64,000 nt of DNA from Candidatus Accumulibacter regalis. Its GTDB lineage: Bacteria > Pseudomonadota > Gammaproteobacteria > Burkholderiales > Rhodocyclaceae. Made by a program: the position numbers and the translations under genes. Under the pieces are notes generated by a model. The model ran no database searches. It was not told the DNA's origin and saw only the letters and a program-made list of their open reading frames with translations. Every line of letters begins with the position of its first letter. Position 1 is the stretch's first letter. The DNA is taken from contig JEMY01000001.1 in assembly GCA_000585075.1 (NCBI GenBank), positions 62,001-126,000 on the forward strand, written 5' to 3'. Shown in pieces: positions 9,398 through 17,672 of the stretch.

Positions 9398-9739
9398 GGG
9401 AGAGTCCTCCAGTCATTCGCTGAAACACACACGGGGAAATCGGGAAGTCGAGCAGCACTCTGCAGGCGGAGCGTCGCGACGCGGGCTTGGCCGTTTTTTT
9501 TCTGAGCGTCGAGTCCCGCTTAAGTTCTTGCGCCGTTCCCTGCTCGGCCCGCGGCACGCCGGGCGAGTGCCGCGGCAATCCCACTGCGCGCAAGCGGTCA
9601 GTGATTGCTATGATCGCTCCTGTTTCGCATGCGCGGTGTCGCCAGGCCCCGTACTCGGCGCGTGCTTCTGCGCCCTGCGCCGCAAGCATCCGAACACGAC
9701 GGCGAGCAGTGAAACGCGGCAATCAGGAGGCAGCAGCCC
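9398..9739. other. Divergent intergenic region, giant gene / ratA
   Basis: 342 bases between two divergent genes. It holds a 9-bp inverted repeat (CCGCGGCAC 9549-9557 with GTGCCGCGG 9567-9575), an eight-T run at 9493-9500 after a GC-rich stretch, and a possible -10 hexamer TATGAT at 9609-9614 for the rightward genes, without a clear -35. The minus-strand open frame of 115 codons here shows no protein-like features. smpB, the common ratA neighbour, is absent. Confidence 0.5.
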
Positions 9740-10201
9740 ATGGCAACCCATCGCGAAAGTCGCGCCATTGCGCTCCCCGCCGAGTGCCTGTTCGATGTCG
9801 TCGCCGATGTCGAACGCTACCCCGAGTTCGTGCCGCTGGTCTGCGAGGCGAGGATCGTTCGCCGCGAAGAGGCGGCCTACGAAACCGAGCAGAGCCTGGC
9901 GCTCGGGCTGCTGCTGCATCGCTTCCGCACGCGCACCGAACTCGACCGACCGCACCGGATCAGCGTTCGTTCCAGCGATCGCTCGTTCGCTCACTTCGAC
10001 ATCCTCTGGGCCTTCACGCCGCTCGCCGACGATCGCTGCCACGTCGACTTCGCGCTCGACTGCGAGACCCGCTCGCTGTTCCTGATGCCGGTGATCCAGC
10101 TCATGGTCGTGCCGATGGCCGCCGGCATGGTCAGCGCCTTCGAAGCGCGAGCGCACGCTCTGGCCGCGAAAAGCGGCGGTGGCGCCGGCCCGGGCGGGTA
10201 A
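9740..10201 (+). CDS. RatA/COQ10-type START-domain protein
   Basis: 153-residue single-domain SRPBCC protein. The N-terminus (SRAIALPAECLFDVVADVERYPEFVP) is the characteristic helix-grip start of the polyketide-cyclase/COQ10 family, and a C-terminal helix closes a hydrophobic pocket. Family members bind ubiquinone or other lipids (COQ10), and E. coli RatA has been described as a ribosome-associated toxin. Sequence alone does not separate these roles. It is preceded by an AGGAGG site. glnS begins 33 bases downstream on the same strand, so the two may be co-transcribed. Confidence 0.88.
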   Translation: MATHRESRAIALPAECLFDVVADVERYPEFVPLVCEARIVRREEAAYETEQSLALGLLLHRFRTRTELDRPHRISVRSSDRSFAHFDILWAFTPLADDRCHVDFALDCETRSLFLMPVIQLMVVPMAAGMVSAFEARAHALAAKSGGGAGPGG

Positions 10202-10233
10202 AATGCGAGGCTTCTCGAATCAAGGATTTTCCC

Positions 10234-12081
10234 GTGAGCCAGGAGCCCAGCAGTCATTCGGCGAGCATCGCCGCAGTCGCCAGCACGAACTTCATTCGCA
10301 ACCTCATCGAAGCCGACCTTGCTGCCGGAAAGCACGTGGCGCGCCGATGGTCGGGCCAGCCCGGGCCGGCCGCGCAGCAACTCGCCGGTGAACTCGACCC
10401 GGCCCGGATCCGCACGCGCTTTCCGCCCGAGCCGAACGGCTATCTGCACTTCGGCCACGCCAAGTCGATCTGCCTGAACTTCGGGCTGGCGCAGGACTAC
10501 GGCGGTCGCTGCCACCTGCGTTTCGACGACACCAACCCCGAGAAGGAAGAGCAGGAATACGTCGATTCGATCATCGATGCCGTGCATTGGCTCGGCTTTT
10601 CCTGGGAAGGCCCGCTCGTCGAAGGGTCGGCCGACAGCGAGTGCAACCTCTATTTCGCGTCCAACTACTTCGACTGGATGGTCGCCTTCGCCGAATACCT
10701 GATCAGCAGCGGCCACGCCTACGTCGATAGCCAGAGCGCCGAGGAAATGCGCGCCAGCCGCGGCACGCTCACCGAAGCCGGCGCCGATTCGCCGTTCCGC
10801 CAGCGCAGCGCCGACGAAAGCATGGACCTCTTCAAGCGCATGCAGAAGGGCGAGTTCCCCGACGGCGCGCACATCCTGCGCGCGCGTATCGACATGGCCG
10901 CCGGGAACATCAACCTGCGCGATCCGGCGATCTACCGCATTCGCCACGCCAGCCATCACAACACCGGCGACCGCTGGTGCGTCTATCCGATGTACACCTA
11001 CGCGCATCCGATTGAAGATGCGCTCGAGAACATCAGCCACTCGATCTGCACGCTCGAGTTCGCCGACCAGCGACCTTTCTATGACTGGCTGCTCGAGCGG
11101 CTGGCCGAAGGCGGGCTGTTGCAGCGGCCACTGCCGCAGCAGATCGAGTTCTCGCGACTGAACCTGACCTACATCGTCCTCTCGAAGCGCAAGCTGATCC
11201 AGCTGGTCGAGGAAAGGCACGTGAGCGGCTGGGACGACCCACGTTTGCCGACGCTGGTCGGCGCCCGCCGGCGCGGCTATCCGGCGGCCGGTTTTCGCCT
11301 CTTTGCCGAGCGCGTCGGCGTTTCGAAATCCGACTCGCTGATCGAGTACTCGCTGCTCGAGGATTGCATGCGCGAAGTGCTCAACGACGCGGCCGAACGC
11401 CGCGTCGCGGTGCTCGATCCGCTCAAGCTGATCATCGACAACTACCCGGCCGGAGAAAGCGAGGAGTGCTTTGCGCCCAACCACCCGCTGAAGCCGGAAA
11501 CCGGCAAGCGCGCGATGCCCTTTGGCCGTGAGCTGTGGATCGAGCGCGAGGACTTCATGGCCCAGCCGAGCAAGGGTTACCACCGCCTCTACCCGGGCAA
11601 CATGGCCCGCCTGCGCTACGGCTATGTCGTCAAATGTACCGGCTTCGACCGTGACGACAGCGGTGTCGTCAGCGCCGTCCATTGCGAATACTTCGCCGAC
11701 TCGAAGAGCGGCACGCCCGGCGCCGACGGCTACAAGGTCAAGGGCAACCTGCACTGGATTTCGGTAGCCGAGGCCTGTCGCGCCGAAGTGCGCCTGTACG
11801 ACCGGCTGTTCGCCGTTCCGTCACCGGGCGCCAGGCGCGACGGTGACCCCGAAGGCGTCGAGCGCGATTTCCGCGCTGACCTGAATCCGGACAGCATGCG
11901 CGTCATCCAGGCCTGGCTCGAGCCCTCGCTGAAGGGCGTTCAGCCCGAAGAGTGCTTCCAGTTCGAACGGCACGGCTATTTCGTAGCCGATCGCCTCGAC
12001 TCGCAGCCTGGCGCGCCGGTCTTCAACCGCACGGTGACGCTCAGGGATTCCTGGTCGGTAAAGGGCGGCGCGCGCAAGTAG
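10234..12081 (+). CDS. glnS: Glutaminyl-tRNA synthetase
   Basis: Class I synthetase charging tRNA-Gln with glutamine. The HIGH motif appears as HFGH near residue 72 after RFPPEPNGYL, and the KMSKS-type loop as VLSKRKL near 314. The region after about residue 400 is the beta-barrel anticodon-binding part. The predicted 615 residues exceed the usual 550-560, including a roughly 50-residue polar N-terminal extension before PARIRTRF. The GTG start at 10234 is chosen for its AAGGA site; the open frame continues far upstream but overlaps ratA. A putative -10 TAAAAT overlaps the ratA stop. Confidence 0.97.
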   Translation: MSQEPSSHSASIAAVASTNFIRNLIEADLAAGKHVARRWSGQPGPAAQQLAGELDPARIRTRFPPEPNGYLHFGHAKSICLNFGLAQDYGGRCHLRFDDTNPEKEEQEYVDSIIDAVHWLGFSWEGPLVEGSADSECNLYFASNYFDWMVAFAEYLISSGHAYVDSQSAEEMRASRGTLTEAGADSPFRQRSADESMDLFKRMQKGEFPDGAHILRARIDMAAGNINLRDPAIYRIRHASHHNTGDRWCVYPMYTYAHPIEDALENISHSICTLEFADQRPFYDWLLERLAEGGLLQRPLPQQIEFSRLNLTYIVLSKRKLIQLVEERHVSGWDDPRLPTLVGARRRGYPAAGFRLFAERVGVSKSDSLIEYSLLEDCMREVLNDAAERRVAVLDPLKLIIDNYPAGESEECFAPNHPLKPETGKRAMPFGRELWIEREDFMAQPSKGYHRLYPGNMARLRYGYVVKCTGFDRDDSGVVSAVHCEYFADSKSGTPGADGYKVKGNLHWISVAEACRAEVRLYDRLFAVPSPGARRDGDPEGVERDFRADLNPDSMRVIQAWLEPSLKGVQPEECFQFERHGYFVADRLDSQPGAPVFNRTVTLRDSWSVKGGARK

Positions 12082-12112
12082 GGAGTCCCTGTTGGCGTCG
12101 CGCCGCGTGGCC

Positions 12113-12147
12113 GTCACTGCGAGGAGCGAAGCGACGCGGCAGTCCAG
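12113..12147 (+). repeat. REP-like palindromic element, copy A
   Basis: A 35-base element starting GTCACTGCGAGGAG and ending GCAGTCCAG, with an inner GCGAAGCGACGC palindrome. It resembles a short dispersed repeat recalled from many proteobacterial genomes (GTCATTGCGAGGAG...GCAATCCAG). Two related copies lie at 17581 and 17673. The copy sits between glnS and arsC, outside coding sequence. Confidence 0.65.
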
Positions 12148-12231
12148 GGAGCACCTGTCCGGTCACGCGTTGAAACCTGGGGCACCGCGCCAGGAGCGCC
12201 GTCCGTCCTGCCGTCGCCGCTCCCGCCGCGC

Positions 12232-12585
12232 CTACAGCAACTCCAATACCTTCTCCGGCGGCCTGCCGAGAACCGCCCGCTCGCCGCGCACGACGATCGG
12301 GCGCTCGATGAGAATCGGGTGTGCGGCCAGCGCGTCCAGCCACTCGTCGTCGCTCAGCGAACGTCCGGCGTAGTTTTCCTTGAACACCGCTTCGCCGCGA
12401 CGCACGAGTTCCGCCGGTTTCATTCCCAGCTTGTCGAGCAGCGCGCGCAGCTCGTCCCGGCTTGGCGGCGTCTTGAGATAGTCGACCACCTCCACTTCGA
12501 AGCCCCTGTCAGCGATCAACTGGCAGGCGGCACGGCTCTTCGAGCAGCGGTTGTTGTGATAAATGCGCAGCGGAATGTCGCCCAT
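12232..12585 (-). CDS. arsC: ArsC-family (glutaredoxin-type) arsenate reductase
   Basis: 117-residue thioredoxin-fold ArsC. The catalytic cysteine is Cys14 in HNNRCSKSR, followed by the family's PIxxRPIVV-like segment (ILIERPIVVRG near 92-102). It reduces arsenate to arsenite with glutaredoxin and GSH. Chromosomal stand-alone copies such as YfgD may act on other substrates. No arsenite efflux gene or ArsR regulator is next to it, so a dedicated arsenic operon is not indicated. It converges on glnS. Confidence 0.92.
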   Translation of the reverse strand: MGDIPLRIYHNNRCSKSRAACQLIADRGFEVEVVDYLKTPPSRDELRALLDKLGMKPAELVRRGEAVFKENYAGRSLSDDEWLDALAAHPILIERPIVVRGERAVLGRPPEKVLELL

Positions 12586-12627
12586 CGATGACCCCTGGAG
12601 AAAGAAAACGCGTGTTCGCCACGCGAC

Positions 12628-12649
12628 GAGCCCCGCCGCAGCGGGGCTC
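12628..12649. terminator. GC-rich hairpin between arsC and the GDSL esterase
   Basis: Perfect 9-bp stem GAGCCCCGC / GCGGGGCTC with a CGCA loop, 22 bases after the esterase stop on the minus strand. There is no adjacent U-tract, so termination would be weak or factor-assisted. Confidence 0.45.
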
Positions 12650-12670
12650 CGGGCAAACCAGCGAGGTCGC

Positions 12671-13702
12671 CTACAGCGCCTTGCGCCGGCCGGTCACCAG
12701 CAGACCGACGAAGCCGATCGCGAACAGAAGAATGGCGCTCGGCTCGGGCACTGCGGAGAAGAACCTTGCCGCCAGGATCTCATGCGTCCTGGTCGTCGGG
12801 TGTACCCCGTCCCAGAACATCCAGGTGGCCGGATTGCACTGACCGTTGAGGAGGTTATTGACGCAGGCCTGGTCCGTGACGTCAAAACCATAGGCGCCCT
12901 TGTTGGCGATGATCTCGCTGAGTGTCGCGGCGGTATCGAACTGGACGATCTCGAGCGAGGGCAGTGCCGCATCGAGCGCGCTCATCGCCAGCCCAAGACT
13001 GTTGTTGAAGAGGGCGCTTAAGCCCGACAGGCCGACGTTACCGAGAAAGCCGGGGGTTTGCCCGAGGTCCGGCATGTTCGCTACCAGAACGTGTTGCGCG
13101 CCGGCTGCGGCCAGCGTCTGCACCGTGGCCACGATGTTCGCGACGCCATTGCTGATCACGTTGGCGCCACCGGCGGAACCGGGCACGATCCCGGGCAGCG
13201 TTGCGGTGGTATCCGCGTAAAACACGTCGTTCGGGAACAACCACACGACGAAGAGCGAAGTCGCCGGGTCGAAGACCGGGCTCTGGGTCGCGAAGGACGC
13301 CAGCTGCCAGGCGTTGCTTTTCTGCGCGTAGACCGGCTGCAGCGCGACGGGCACGTTCGGATTGACCGAACTGAAGCTCTCCAGCCCGGTGGTCGCGCCG
13401 CCGATCGCATAGTTGGTTCCGCCGGCCAGCGAAGGCCCGAAACTGGTATTGCCCGGGTTGTACATGTTCCACAGATATTCGACGGCGACCGGGCCGTTCG
13501 AATACTGACCGTTGTAATAGGGCGGCGGCGGGAAGGTGACCGTGCCGCCGGTAGCCGCCTGGCTCAGCAGCCCGCTGTTGCCACCATCGGAAAGACTGTC
13601 GCCAAAGACGAAGAGATTGGTCAACTGCTGCAAAGCAGCGCTGGCCGAAGTCGGAACGCCGACCACCAACAGCAACGCCAGGATGCGGAGAAGCTTGTTC
13701 AT
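12671..13702 (-). CDS. Secreted SGNH/GDSL hydrolase with PEP-CTERM sorting signal
   Basis: 343 residues. An N-terminal signal peptide (residues 1-22, cleavage near SASA-A) is followed by the GDSL block FGDSLSDGGN with nucleophile Ser36. The Asp/His pair is in WDGVHPT near 298-301. The last 26 residues carry VPEP, a hydrophobic helix and a basic RRK tail, the PEP-CTERM signal recognised by exosortase/EpsH systems. It is probably an esterase or lipase exported and anchored with extracellular polymer. A strong AAGGAGT site precedes the ATG. No exosortase gene is in the window, so the sorting machinery must lie elsewhere. Confidence 0.93.
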   Translation of the reverse strand: MNKLLRILALLLVVGVPTSASAALQQLTNLFVFGDSLSDGGNSGLLSQAATGGTVTFPPPPYYNGQYSNGPVAVEYLWNMYNPGNTSFGPSLAGGTNYAIGGATTGLESFSSVNPNVPVALQPVYAQKSNAWQLASFATQSPVFDPATSLFVVWLFPNDVFYADTTATLPGIVPGSAGGANVISNGVANIVATVQTLAAAGAQHVLVANMPDLGQTPGFLGNVGLSGLSALFNNSLGLAMSALDAALPSLEIVQFDTAATLSEIIANKGAYGFDVTDQACVNNLLNGQCNPATWMFWDGVHPTTRTHEILAARFFSAVPEPSAILLFAIGFVGLLVTGRRKAL

Positions 13703-13752
13703 CTTGTACTCCTTTCCAGTTGATCCACGTCGGTTTGACGAACGTCAACTCG

Positions 13753-13779
13753 CAAGCAAGAAATGCGCCGAAAGGCGCA
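13753..13779 (-). terminator. Hairpin with U-rich tail, end of ABC permease unit
   Basis: TGCGCC-tttc-GGCGCA stem on the minus strand (13779-13764) followed by TTTCTTGCTTG. It lies downstream of the ABC permease and upstream of the GDSL gene, so it could end the exporter transcript or form a leader hairpin. Confidence 0.5.
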
Positions 13780-13919
13780 AGAAGCTGTTTTAACGATCTA
13801 TCTTGTTTCCTGTACAGGCTGGATCGTTGTCGACTGTAAAAATTACCGACACCCTTCGTGCGCCAGGGTCAACGGCGGAAAGCGCCAGCGCCAGCTGGCC
13901 TCCGCCGATCCGCGGCGTC

Positions 13920-15125
13920 TCATTCGGCGCGCAACGCGTCCACCGCGTTCAGCCGAGCCGCGCGCCGGGCCGGCAGGACGCCGGCCAGCAGGCCGATGGC
14001 CACGGCGATGAGTTCGGCGAGGGCGACGAAGCTCAGCGGCGTATGTACCGGGAGCGCCGGGACCAGCAGGTGGATCAACTGCGCCAGCCCGAAGCCGAGC
14101 AGCAGGCCCATCAATCCGCCGAGCGCCGAGAGGGCGACCGCTTCGCCGAGGAAGAGGCCAAGGATCGTCTGGCGTGGCGCGCCGAGGGCGACCAGCAGGC
14201 CGATCTCGCCCGTCCGCTCGTTGACCGCGATGGTCATGATGGTGACGATGCCCACACCGCCGACGAGCAGCGAGATGCTGCCCAGCGCGCCGACGGCCAT
14301 GGTCAGCACGTCAAGGATGTTCGACAGCGTGCGCAGCATGTCTTCCTGGGTGGTGATCGTGAAATCCTCGCGGCCGTGGCGAGCCGTCAGCGTGCTCCTG
14401 ACCAGCGCGCTGACGCCGGCGGCACGCACCCCTTCCTCGTACGACAGGTCGATCTTCATGATCCCGTCGCGGTTGTACAGCTCGAGCGCGCGTGCCGTCG
14501 GGATGTACGCGGCGTCGTCGAGATCGATGCCCAGGAACTGCCCCTTGGCTTCGAGGACGCCGATGACGCGAAACTGCATGCCGCCGACGTGTACCTTGGC
14601 ACCGAGCGGGTTGGCGGTGCCGAACAGCTCCTCCTTGAGGCGTGCGCCGAGGACCATGAAGGCGCGCGCGCTGTCGGCGTCCTCGGCGGGCAGGAACTGG
14701 CCGCTGCGCACCTTGATGCTGAACACCTTGAGCATGTCGGCGCTGACGCCATTGACCGTCGTGCGCCGCAGGCGGCCATTGGCATTGACTTCGGAATTTC
14801 CCCAGACGGTCGCCGTCATGCCGGTAATGTGCGGCAGACGTTCGAGGGCGCGCGCGTCGTCGAGGGTCAGCGGCCGCACCGACGTCGGAATGCCGCTCGG
14901 CGCGTGCCCGGCGGTTTTCGTCCGGCCGGGCGAGACGCTGATGACGTTGGTGCCGAACTGCGTGAATTCGGCGAGCACGAAGCGATGGATGCCCTCGCCG
15001 ATCGACGTCAGCAGGATCACCGCCGCGACGCCGACGGCAATGCCGAGCAGGGTCAGGAAGCTGCGCAGGCGGTGCGCGGTGATCGCGCGCAGGGCAAGGA
15101 GCAGGGAGTCGCGGGGGCGGATCAT
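13920..15125 (-). CDS. MacB/FtsX-type ABC transporter permease (second copy)
   Basis: 401-residue inner-membrane permease. A single N-terminal membrane helix (about 21-43) is followed by a large periplasmic MacB core domain (about 45-270), then three C-terminal helices of the FtsX fold, ending ARRAARLNAVDALRAE. No ATPase domain is fused. It is homologous to the permease encoded at 17761-18969. The two probably pair with the shared ATPase and MacA-like adaptor upstream to form a tripartite exporter. Its ATG overlaps the hipA stop as ATGA, which would couple it to an apparently unrelated toxin gene. A GGAAAG site precedes the start. Confidence 0.9.
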   Translation of the reverse strand: MIRPRDSLLLALRAITAHRLRSFLTLLGIAVGVAAVILLTSIGEGIHRFVLAEFTQFGTNVISVSPGRTKTAGHAPSGIPTSVRPLTLDDARALERLPHITGMTATVWGNSEVNANGRLRRTTVNGVSADMLKVFSIKVRSGQFLPAEDADSARAFMVLGARLKEELFGTANPLGAKVHVGGMQFRVIGVLEAKGQFLGIDLDDAAYIPTARALELYNRDGIMKIDLSYEEGVRAAGVSALVRSTLTARHGREDFTITTQEDMLRTLSNILDVLTMAVGALGSISLLVGGVGIVTIMTIAVNERTGEIGLLVALGAPRQTILGLFLGEAVALSALGGLMGLLLGFGLAQLIHLLVPALPVHTPLSFVALAELIAVAIGLLAGVLPARRAARLNAVDALRAE

Positions 15126-16426
15126 CTTTCCGGAAAAGACAGTCTGTGGGTCGTTTGAATGGCGTCGCGCCGTTCGTCGGCGACGCGCGCCTCGGCGGCA
15201 AACTCGGGCCAGCGCTGCACGGCTGCCTGCACTTCCGCGATGATCGTCGCCGCGCGGCCCCGTTTCATCAGCGCCGCCTGCGCGCAGGCCTTGAAATCAT
15301 TGCGCGCGAACCCGTCCCGTTTTCCATTCAGCGTCATCTGGTGCGTGGCCGTCCAGGCCCCCGACGGATTGTAGCTGTAGGTGAGGTCGAAGGCCGGGGC
15401 GAGCGACCACTCGCCTTCCCGGTTCATCAGGAAGGCGATGTTCTTCACGTGGTCGTCCTGGTTGCGCGCGACGATGTTGAAGACCATCCGTCGGAACTGC
15501 TCCTCGACGGCGGCCATTGGCAGCCGCAATTGGTGGAGGGTCAGCAGTGCCTGCTCGTAGGCCGTGGCGCCGGCGTGGTTGAAATCGAAATGCGCCAGTG
15601 CGGCCAGCGACTGCATGTGCAGCTTTTCCCCACCCGGCAGGCGATCGAAGCGGCGGGTCATGAAGTGCCGCCGTCCGTTCTCCTCGAGCAGCCGGCAGGC
15701 GCTCATCGTGATCCCCGCCGCCTTGGCCATCAGGTGATAGGCGTACTCGATGGCGCCGTATCCCTGCGGATCTTCCAGCTCCTTGTCCTTGTTGCCGGAA
15801 ACGCCGTCGAATTTCAGCAGCCAGTATTCGCAACCGTCGCCGGCCGCGATTGGTCCCGAACGCACCTCGCTGGTCGTCGGGTTCCACGCGATCACCGCCT
15901 TGGCCCGCGCCCCGCCGGCGGCCGTGCCGACGCTCAGGAGGTCGCGCAGCGCCTTCGCCTTGCCCGCCTGGTGAAAACGTTCCTGGAGATCGTCCCGATG
16001 CGTCAGGACTTCGCTCGCCCGCCGTACCAGCGCAGCGACGTCGACCGGCCTTGCCTCGCGCCCTCGCGGCCCCCGTGCCGGCATAAACTCCAGCGCACCC
16101 ATGCCGCGCCTGCCGGTGTAGCAAAGGCGCTGCACCGCGTTGAAACTCTCCGGCCTGCGGCCCTGCGTGGCCAGCCAGGCGTCGATCAAGGCGTTGCCGA
16201 AGCGGTCCGGCAGCGAATCCGCGAGCAGTCCCGGCAAACCGTGGAAGGCCTCGCGCGGCAACGCCGGGAATTCATACACCCGCTCGTTCAGGGGCATGGT
16301 CAGCGGCGCAATCTCGATGCCGCTGCGCGCGAACTCCGGGTCGTACTGAAAGGCCGCGACGTCCCGTCCTTCCGGCCGCGACACGGCGCCGATCGTCCGG
16401 CCCCAGAGCTGGACCCTGGCGATCAT
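15122..16426 (-). CDS. hipA: HipA-family serine/threonine kinase toxin
   Basis: 434 residues, full length for HipA. The N-terminal subdomain begins MIARVQLWGRTIG. The kinase part has the GGARAKAVIAW loop near 170, the catalytic RNQDDHVKNIAF segment near 320, and LAPAFDLTYS carrying the metal-binding aspartate. HipA kinases phosphorylate aminoacyl-tRNA synthetases (GltX in E. coli) and induce dormancy. They are normally preceded by the DNA-binding antitoxin HipB. Here only a short HipB-like tail precedes the gene. Key residues look intact, so activity is possible, though an unneutralised toxin would be costly. The end overlaps the downstream ABC permease start. Confidence 0.9.
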   Translation of the reverse strand: MIARVQLWGRTIGAVSRPEGRDVAAFQYDPEFARSGIEIAPLTMPLNERVYEFPALPREAFHGLPGLLADSLPDRFGNALIDAWLATQGRRPESFNAVQRLCYTGRRGMGALEFMPARGPRGREARPVDVAALVRRASEVLTHRDDLQERFHQAGKAKALRDLLSVGTAAGGARAKAVIAWNPTTSEVRSGPIAAGDGCEYWLLKFDGVSGNKDKELEDPQGYGAIEYAYHLMAKAAGITMSACRLLEENGRRHFMTRRFDRLPGGEKLHMQSLAALAHFDFNHAGATAYEQALLTLHQLRLPMAAVEEQFRRMVFNIVARNQDDHVKNIAFLMNREGEWSLAPAFDLTYSYNPSGAWTATHQMTLNGKRDGFARNDFKACAQAALMKRGRAATIIAEVQAAVQRWPEFAAEARVADERRDAIQTTHRLSFPER

Positions 16427-16505
16427 GTCGGATCACCCCAGGTCAATTTCTTCTCGCCGGGCTGCTTTGCCAGCGCCGCCTGGGTAGGCTTGCGCTTTCG
16501 AGCGT
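16423..16505 (-). pseudogene. Remnant of hipB (C-terminal tail only)
   Basis: In the frame ending with TGA inside the ATGA overlap with hipA, the last codons read RKRKPTQAALAKQPGEKKLT plus WGDPT. This is a basic, flexible tail of the sort that ends HipB antitoxins, and the 4-base overlap is typical of hipBA. Upstream the frame has no start codon or helix-turn-helix sequence and reaches a stop near 16580. The N-terminal DNA-binding domain has therefore been lost. Assignment rests on position and tail character only. Confidence 0.45.
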
Positions 16506-17063
16506 CCCTAAAATGTGCGGAGCTCGACTGCAAAAGTGCGGAGCGTTCGGGGATTGTGCGGAGCCCAAGTGCGCGGCGTCACCCATTCGAGGACATGGCT
16601 GGACTCGACCAATCGGAGTCAAATCGGCATTCTCTTGCAGAGAAATAGCCCCAATTGGCCCGAATAAGCCCGAATTGCCCCGGAACAGCCCTGATGAGAG
16701 TTCAGGATCCCTCATGACAAGCCCCATCGTGAGCCGCGACCGTGCACCGTCGGGCCAAGCCAAGGATCCGCAGGGGGGGCCGCACGTGCGGAGTCAAACG
16801 CAGGAGGTCGGGTCCTCCCCTGTGCCTTGGGCAAAAGTCACGACGCGTTTCTCGCGCTACCTGCCGAGCGCCTTCCCGGCGAACCATCCGGAATCTCCGG
16901 ATAGTTACCTCTCTCAGGGAGCTCAAATCCAGATCCAGGGAACTCGGTGGCGAAATTCGGGGAGGTCGAGCCAAAACGCCAGCGGTGGTCATGCGACCGC
17001 CTCCCGTCTGCGAATGCCCCAATAGGGGGTTCAATCTGGCTGGGCAGGACGGTTGAGAATCAT
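16506..17063. other. Gene-free remnant region with short repeats
   Basis: About 560 bases between the hipB remnant and the broken vapC with no credible gene. Open frames here lack ribosome sites and domain character. It holds three phased GTGCGGAGC repeats, a fourth GTGCGGAG at 16786-16793, and an imperfect run of GCCCGAAT/GCCCCAATT-like units at about 16647-16690. The pattern looks like scar tissue from lost mobile or toxin-antitoxin DNA. Confidence 0.5.
16515..16564 (+). repeat. Three helically phased GTGCGGAGC direct repeats
   Basis: GTGCGGAGC occurs at 16515-16523, 16536-16544 and 16556-16564, with start-to-start spacing of 21 and 20 bases (two helical turns). Each is preceded by an A/T-rich triplet or longer. 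A fourth core lies at 16786-16793. They could be a protein-binding array, for example an operator or end-binding sites of a lost element. Confidence 0.7.
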
Positions 17064-17213
17064 TCATGGCGAGGCTTCTGGTGCGATCAGTGTCACCTCG
17101 GAAAAATAGGAGGTGTAGCGTCGCGTATCTCGGGTCAATAGCGGAAATCGCGATACAGCGGCATGCGCACCGATGAAGAAGTCGGCGAGCACCTTGGTGT
17201 CGACCAGCAGCAT
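17064..17213 (-). pseudogene. vapC with a large internal in-frame deletion
   Basis: A 49-codon frame whose ATG overlaps the vapB stop (TGATG). It starts MLLVDTK, the first strand of a PIN ribonuclease carrying the first metal-binding Asp. It then jumps to VLADFFIGAHAAVSRF and LLTRDTRRYTSYFSEVTLIA, the usual C-terminal third of VapC proteins. About 80-90 residues, including the central acidic residues, are missing compared with a typical 130-residue VapC. The frame is kept. The junction falls at a VL motif that occurs both after the initial DTN and before the ADFFIGAHA segment, suggesting deletion by short homology. The product is unlikely to be a nuclease. Confidence 0.75.
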
Positions 17214-17458
17214 CAGCCCTCACTCTCACTGTGCAGTAGCGCCATCAGCTCGTTAGTCCGCCATTTGACATCGGCTTTGCCACGGGCAGCTTCGAAGCGG
17301 TCGGGCTTGTGACTCGGCCTCGCGCCGGCCTTGTGGATTACGACATCCCCTTCGCGATTGACCGAGAAATCCACGGAGCAACCGGGTGCCAGGTTCAAGG
17401 CATCACGAATCTGCTTGGGGATGGTGACCTGACCCTTGCTGGTAAGTGTCGTCGCCAT
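17213..17458 (-). CDS. vapB: AbrB/SpoVT-type antitoxin VapB
   Basis: 81 residues starting MATTLTSKGQVTIPKQIRDAL, the swapped-hairpin AbrB DNA-binding domain of VapB/MazE-like antitoxins. A basic linker and a C-terminal toxin-wrapping helix (FEAARGKADVKWRTNELMALL) follow. A GAGG site precedes the ATG at 17458; a longer frame begins at 17560 but lacks family similarity. It normally neutralises VapC and autoregulates the operon. The partner here is internally deleted, so the protein may survive as a solitary regulator or simply not yet have decayed. Confidence 0.85.
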   Translation of the reverse strand: MATTLTSKGQVTIPKQIRDALNLAPGCSVDFSVNREGDVVIHKAGARPSHKPDRFEAARGKADVKWRTNELMALLHSESEG

Positions 17459-17580
17459 GTCTCGCGCCTCCTTCTGGATTGCGTTGGCGAATATTGTAAT
17501 GCCCGGTGAGTGGGTGTGCTGTCGAGGCCACGGCCGGCAAGTGATTTCCTCGCCATGCACACCATGCGCCTCGCCAGTGC

Positions 17581-17618
17581 GTCATTGCGCGGAGGCGTGT
17601 CGACGTGCCAGTCCAGAG
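17581..17618 (+). repeat. REP-like palindromic element, copy B
   Basis: Starts GTCATTGCGCGGAGG and ends GCCAGTCCAG; diverged in the centre relative to copy A. Together with copy C in the opposite orientation 55 bases away it forms an inverted pair between vapB and the first ABC permease. Confidence 0.55.
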
Positions 17619-17672
17619 GTCTTTTTCCTGGTGCTGGCGATGCGTCGTCCGTGAAGAAATCAGAGGGTGGAG

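Noticed and set aside
5420-9505. Plus-strand open frames of 537 and 541 codons across the giant gene
   Set aside because: Codon-bias shadows of the minus-strand gene; no credible starts or motifs.
9375-9722. 115-codon minus-strand frame between the giant gene and ratA
   Set aside because: It overlaps the giant gene's start and ribosome site, and has Arg-rich random composition.
16515-16564. Plasmid-type iterons and an origin
   Set aside because: Only three short repeats, no Rep protein, no AT-rich unwinding region or DnaA boxes nearby.
16443-16763. 106-codon minus-strand frame as hipB
   Set aside because: It is in a different frame from the HipB-like tail, ends before hipA and has no helix-turn-helix pattern.
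16513-17025. 170-codon plus-strand frame in the gene-free patch
   Set aside because: It runs through the short repeats, has no ribosome site and no recognisable domain.
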